From NCBI RefSeq assembly GCF_014698795.1, contig NZ_JACJTR010000013.1, positions 145,405 to 209,404 on the forward strand: DNA of 64,000 bases, read 5' to 3'. Shown here one piece after another: positions 60,960-64,000 of the stretch. Below the pieces are notes generated by a model. The model made no database searches and was not told the DNA's origin. It was given only the letters and a program-made list of their open reading frames with translations. Origin of the DNA: Nostoc sp. FACHB-892 (GTDB taxonomy: Bacteria > Cyanobacteriota > Cyanobacteriia > Cyanobacteriales > Nostocaceae). The stretch's first letter is position 1. Each line of letters opens with the position of its first letter. A program made the position numbers and the translations under genes.

Positions 60960-62162
60960 CTAACCTCTAACTTGCTGTGACCAAATACGAGTTGGTAGCC
61001 CCCAAACGTAGATAAAGCCTTCAGCAGCTTTGTGGTCAAATTGGTCTTCGGCTCCGTAGGTTGCTAAATCGGGAGTATAGAGGGAATTATCGCTAGAACG
61101 TCCAACTATTATAGAGTTGCCCTTGAACAACTTGACTCGCACAGTTCCACAGACTCGCTCTTGTGTCTTTTGAATAAAGGCATCCAGTGCAACTTTGAGT
61201 GGACTGTACCACAAACCGTTGTAAACGATTTGGCTGTAAGTTTCTTCAATCCCACGTTTGTAATGGGTGACATCTGCCGTCAAAGTCAAGCTTTCTAAAT
61301 CCCTATGTGCTTGAATTAGCACCAACATCGCAGGTGATTCGTAGATTTCCCGCGATTTGATCCCAACTAGACGGTTTTCTATCATATCGATCCGTCCAAT
61401 ACCGTGATTTCCTACCACCTGATTGAGTTCTTCAATTAGCTCAACTGGCTTTTTAGCTATACCATTGAGGGTTGTCGGAATACCACTGTGGAAACCAATT
61501 TCGATGTACTCTGGCTCGTTAGGAGTATCAGCGATCGCTTTGGTCATCTCATAAATTTCTTCTGGTGGCTCAAATGACGGATCTTCGAGTAAACCAGCTT
61601 CAATACTACGACCGAGTAAATTCTTGTCAATGCTGTAAGGAGAGGATTTTTTGACTGGTGAGGGAATACCAAACTTTTCACCATAGGCGATCGTTTCCTC
61701 ACGGCTCATGCCCCATTCTCTGGCTGGTGCGAGGATCTTCAGGTTAGGGTTTAAGGCGGTAACTGAGACATCAAAGCGAACCTGATCGTTACCTTTGCCG
61801 GTGCAACCATGAGCGATCGCATCAGCACCATATTTTTCGGCTGTTTCGACTAATACCTTGGCAATCAGTGGACGAGCAAGGGCAGTTCCGAGAGGATAAC
61901 GATTTTCATAAAGGGCGTTAGCTTGAATCGCTCCAAAGGCGTAATCTTTAACGAAGCTGTCTTTGACATCCGCCACAAGGGATTCACTTGCACCCGATTT
62001 CAGAGCTTTTTCTCGAACTGGTTCTAATTCATCTCCCTGGCCTAAATCTGCTGCTAAGGTAATCACCTCTTCCACACCCCACTCCTGTTTGAGGTAAGGA
62101 ATGCAAACAGAGGTATCCACTCCACCAGAATATGCCAGGACAACCTTTTTGGCGCGACCCAT
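60960..62162 (-). CDS. argG: Argininosuccinate synthase
   Basis: The enzyme joins citrulline and aspartate with ATP in arginine synthesis. The 400-residue product has the PP-loop AYSGGVDTSVC (residues 10-20). The blocks AHGCTGKGNDQVRF, YSIDKNLLGRSIEAG and YESPAMLVLIQAHRDLE follow, with a normal C-terminus (GLPTRIWSQQ). In cyanobacteria arginine also feeds cyanophycin. Its upstream region contains a long perfect hairpin and a candidate structured RNA. Confidence 0.98.
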   Translation of the reverse strand: MGRAKKVVLAYSGGVDTSVCIPYLKQEWGVEEVITLAADLGQGDELEPVREKALKSGASESLVADVKDSFVKDYAFGAIQANALYENRYPLGTALARPLIAKVLVETAEKYGADAIAHGCTGKGNDQVRFDVSVTALNPNLKILAPAREWGMSREETIAYGEKFGIPSPVKKSSPYSIDKNLLGRSIEAGLLEDPSFEPPEEIYEMTKAIADTPNEPEYIEIGFHSGIPTTLNGIAKKPVELIEELNQVVGNHGIGRIDMIENRLVGIKSREIYESPAMLVLIQAHRDLESLTLTADVTHYKRGIEETYSQIVYNGLWYSPLKVALDAFIQKTQERVCGTVRVKLFKGNSIIVGRSSDNSLYTPDLATYGAEDQFDHKAAEGFIYVWGLPTRIWSQQVRG

Positions 62163-62393
62163 TAATTTCTCCAGTTAGGAAAACAAAGAATGAGTCATTA
62201 TTATATCTAAACTAATCCATGTATATTTTACTCATGCAACTGAATAGTGAGATTCCTTACTTCTCAAAGAAGTCAATAATCTGAGGATTGCGATCGTTTC
62301 TACACAAAGCTTTTTTATATGCGTATTTAAATTGGTTAAAAACCAACGACAAATTTACTTAATAGATAGCCCGCTTAGAATGCAGATAATTTT

Positions 62394-62442
62394 AAAGCGG
62401 CAATTAACAGCGATTACTTTTATCGCTGTTAATTGCCGCTTT
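62394..62442 (+). terminator. Perfect 21-bp hairpin upstream of argG
   Basis: The 21-base arms AAAGCGGCAATTAACAGCGAT and its complement flank a seven-base loop (TACTTTT). On the plus strand the right arm runs into CTTTTTG, like an intrinsic terminator. No plus-strand gene precedes it, so it might end an unseen short RNA. On the minus strand it lies between the 62714 gene and argG. Confidence 0.55.
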
Positions 62443-62589
62443 TTGATCAATCTATACAGTTAGTTGCAGCATATTAGCAATATTGTATAAACCTACCAAT
62501 TTCCTAACCGCGCTGCTGACTCAGCGCTTTCCTTATCTGACTATTTTTTCATATTTAAGGACTTAAGTCATTACCTTTGCTCTATGACA

Positions 62590-62700
62590 GTTTGAGATGC
62601 AGGCTTTACGACTACGCTCAGTACAAGTGACTAAATCGACGGGCGGCTATCCCGGACACCCTTTGAAGGGATGGGATTCCTACCGATTGTTTTGAGGAGT
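62590..62700 (+). ncRNA. Candidate structured RNA, IscB omega-RNA (HEARO)-like, orphan
   Basis: The stretch from AGATGCAGGCTTTACGAC to GATTGTTTTGAGGAGTGC has conserved-looking blocks and nested pairing. ATCCC (62649-62653) pairs with GGGAT (62673-62677) around CCCTT (62659-62663) pairing with AAGGG (62666-62670). The blocks GGCGGCTATCCCGGACACC and GGGATGGGATTCCTACCG resemble the RNAs I remember upstream of cyanobacterial IscB genes (HEARO class). No iscB frame follows; a minus-strand gene starts 14 bases on. The identity rests on memory and is uncertain. Confidence 0.4.
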
Positions 62701-62713
62701 GCAGAGTTAACAC

Positions 62714-62986
62714 TTAAGATACTTTCGGTTGCTGCCATAGAATGAGTTTCAACTCAGAGCAGTTGCAAGCCCCATTACTAATTTCTCCTTCGTGGCTAGC
62801 TAGCCAATCATAAATTTGTGCAGCTTTTGCCAATGCTACTTTTTCTGAACGATAAAGCCGGGGGGTAGGGCAGTAGGCTTGGCCATTGATATGTATAGCT
62901 GCAATCTGCCAATAGTCGCTGTCTTCACCCTCTGGTATAACGTCTAAAAATCCGCTATTGTAAGACTCGATTATTCCTATGTTCAT
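62714..62986 (-). CDS. Small conserved-type protein (90 aa), hypothetical
   Basis: The product is soluble with no signal peptide. It has blocks IESYNSGFLDVIPEGE, WQIAAIHINGQAYCPTPRLYRSEKVALAKAAQIYDWLAS and a Cys pair CNCSELKL near the end. The composition and codon use look coding. I do not recognise the family. Its stop lies next to the candidate structured RNA on the opposite strand. No operon partner is present. Confidence 0.65.
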   Translation of the reverse strand: MNIGIIESYNSGFLDVIPEGEDSDYWQIAAIHINGQAYCPTPRLYRSEKVALAKAAQIYDWLASHEGEISNGACNCSELKLILWQQPKVS

Positions 62987-63194
62987 CTACAACCATCAAA
63001 CTTTAAACGAAGACCACAACAAAGCCGATACCAGCCATTTAACTGAGAAAAAGCTGGAATCGCCAGGGAATGCTGTAGCAACCCCTGTTAAGATTGTGGG
63101 TTCGTAATGGATGTAAATCTGAATTATTGGTCACTTTTTAGCTTTATTTCGTTATTGGCAGCAATAATGGCAATAAAAATAAGTTTAAAAATTT

Positions 63195-63221
63195 ACAGGG
63201 TGGATAATTCCACCCTGTTTT
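63195..63221. terminator. Hairpin after the PEP-CTERM gene
   Basis: ACAGGGTGG and CCACCCTGT flank ATAATT, with T-rich sequence on both sides. On the minus strand it stands about 70 bases after the stop of the 63290-63775 gene, in the right place for a terminator. Confidence 0.7.
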
Positions 63222-63289
63222 AGAGAAATGCAAATCACTGCCTAACAGTTTATTCTTGATAATCTGGTTTAAGCTTTTGTACTTGATGG

Positions 63290-63775
63290 TCAAGAAGATG
63301 CTATCTTTTTACCCAAGAACAAACTCAACCCGAATACAGACAATCCAAGCATCAAACTTGGCTCTGGAACACTGGTATAAGTGACGGTCTGAACACCCGC
63401 AGCAGTCAAATCATTCAGATTGATAAAATTTTCGCGGTAGACATTAAAAGTGCTAGGTGTAAAATACAACCCTAACCCCGCTTGGTTAAAAATTGTTCCC
63501 GAAAAGTCGGTGAAAACTGACGCTAAAGGATCATCCGCTTCAGTATATGACTGGCCACCATATCTAGCAGAAATTTTTAAACCTTCTGCGATCGTTACTT
63601 CTTGATCATCTGCTGCTGCTTGCTCGAATGAAAAAGTGCCTATGAGAGTTTTATCGTCATTAGAAAAATTATAAGTTAGGGCTGCTGCTTGAGCAGGCAT
63701 AGTCTCCCCTAACGAAAAAATCAAAGCAGTTCCTACCGTTGCAGCTGCTAACTTCTTGAAGATGGAGTCAGTCAT
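63290..63775 (-). CDS. PEP-CTERM sorting-domain protein
   Basis: The 161-residue protein has a signal peptide (about 1-31, ending PAQAA). A short beta-rich passenger follows (YNFSNDDKTLIGTFSF, GLYFTPSTFNVY). The C-terminal tag has VPEPS (about 136), a hydrophobic helix (LMLGLSVFGLSLFLG) and a basic end (KKIASS). Exosortase recognises this tag, so the protein should be exported and anchored or released at the surface. The passenger function is unknown. No exosortase gene is in the window. Confidence 0.9.
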   Translation of the reverse strand: MTDSIFKKLAAATVGTALIFSLGETMPAQAAALTYNFSNDDKTLIGTFSFEQAAADDQEVTIAEGLKISARYGGQSYTEADDPLASVFTDFSGTIFNQAGLGLYFTPSTFNVYRENFINLNDLTAAGVQTVTYTSVPEPSLMLGLSVFGLSLFLGKKIASS

Positions 63776-63829
63776 TTTTTTCCTTCAATAAAGAACGGGT
63801 GCAAAAATACCGCAATAGTTTTATGAGAC

Positions 63830-63853
63830 AGAGACGTGTGTTACCACGTCTCT
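63830..63853. repeat. Palindromic repeat upstream of the PEP-CTERM gene
   Basis: AGAGACGTG and CACGTCTCT flank TGTTAC. It belongs to the same general class of short palindromes as those after trpE and the OCP gene. It lies 55 bases upstream of the PEP-CTERM start. Confidence 0.55.
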
Positions 63854-63927
63854 GCAACACAAAGCTTTTGAGTTAAGTAAGTCGTGGTGAAATTTTATAA
63901 GTATGTAACAAAAAATTAAGCAGAAGA

Positions 63928-64000
63928 ATGAGAGTCAAATTTTACACGTTGTGTACTGTAGCTTCTCTTTTCACCTCTTCTTTGAACTCCATCAATGACA
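63928..64000 (+). CDS. 5' part of a gene running off the right edge
   Basis: From the ATG at 63928 the frame stays open to the window end and reads MRVKFYTLCTVASLFTSSLNS. It has a short basic start and a hydrophobic stretch like a signal peptide. Only 24 codons are visible, so neither the family nor the true reading frame can be confirmed. It is divergent to the PEP-CTERM gene. Confidence 0.4.
   Translation, partial: MRVKFYTLCTVASLFTSSLNSIND

Overview
The window looks like chromosomal DNA of a filamentous, Nostoc-like cyanobacterium (order Nostocales). Supporting signs are the very frequent GCGATCGC (HIP1-type) octamers, the photosynthesis genes (psaD, psaI, psbE-F-L-J, ycf48, rubredoxin, ndhC-K-J, orange carotenoid protein, a high-light-inducible protein), heptanucleotide tandem repeats between genes, MITE-like elements, Uma2 and NB-ARC/WD40 proteins, and a PEP-CTERM protein. 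No rRNA, tRNA, CRISPR array, intact transposase or prophage was seen.

Layout. 0-5.4 kb (minus strand): an operon of lipoprotein Mn/Fe superoxide dismutase, ferric-reductase-like flavocytochrome and a mini membrane protein; a holin-like membrane protein; a glycogen-debranching-type glucosidase. 6.3-10.5 kb: DICT-GAF histidine kinase, psaD, trpE. 10.9-13.8 kb: a photoprotection cluster with a single-helix membrane protein, an HLIP gene whose start codon is missing, orange carotenoid protein and a pentapeptide-repeat protein. 14-18 kb: a kinase remnant, a small protein coupled to murein transglycosylase A, a conserved cyanobacterial protein, and a HAD hydrolase. 18.4-24 kb: a haem-oxygenase-like di-iron oxidase candidate followed by a short Ser/Gln-rich peptide, a 14-blade WD40 STAND NTPase and a ribbon-helix-helix regulator beside a perfect palindrome. 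24.6-31.8 kb: metallophosphoesterase, YebC, UbiH-type hydroxylase, Uma2 protein, Slt-type transglycosylase.

32-46 kb: two tandem small secreted paralogues (one truncated), a DUF427 protein, a dead amt fragment before an intact ammonium transporter, a DUF2141 protein, a peptidoglycan-binding/HEAT protein, an EamA exporter, glutathione peroxidase, an SDR epimerase, an alpha/beta hydrolase lacking its catalytic residues, a peroxiredoxin-glutaredoxin hybrid, a zinc-ribbon membrane protein and a PAP2 phosphatase. 47-52.3 kb: the NDH-1/PSII block ndhC-K-J (minus), rubA, ycf48, psbE-F-L-J (plus) and convergent psaI. 52.4-64 kb: a 992-residue repeat-containing protein, Tic20-like protein, FAH-family hydrolase, rpsF, a coiled-coil protein, a STAS protein with the remnant of a sister copy, DedA, argG, an intergenic region with a long hairpin and a candidate IscB-omega-like RNA, a PEP-CTERM protein and a gene running off the right end.

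Themes: photosystem assembly and photoprotection (RubA, Ycf48, PsbE/F/L/J, OCP, HLIP), peroxide/superoxide defence (SOD, GPx, Prx-Grx) and cell-wall remodelling (MltA, Slt, PAP2). The most noteworthy signals are (i) the oxidase-plus-peptide pair, (ii) a roughly 116-121 bp module present twice, one copy abutting the HLIP gene exactly where its start codon should be, (iii) an orphan structured-RNA candidate and a perfect 21-bp hairpin upstream of argG, and (iv) several gene fossils (amt, histidine kinase, STAS). All identifications come from reading the sequence and remembered family features; no database search was run.
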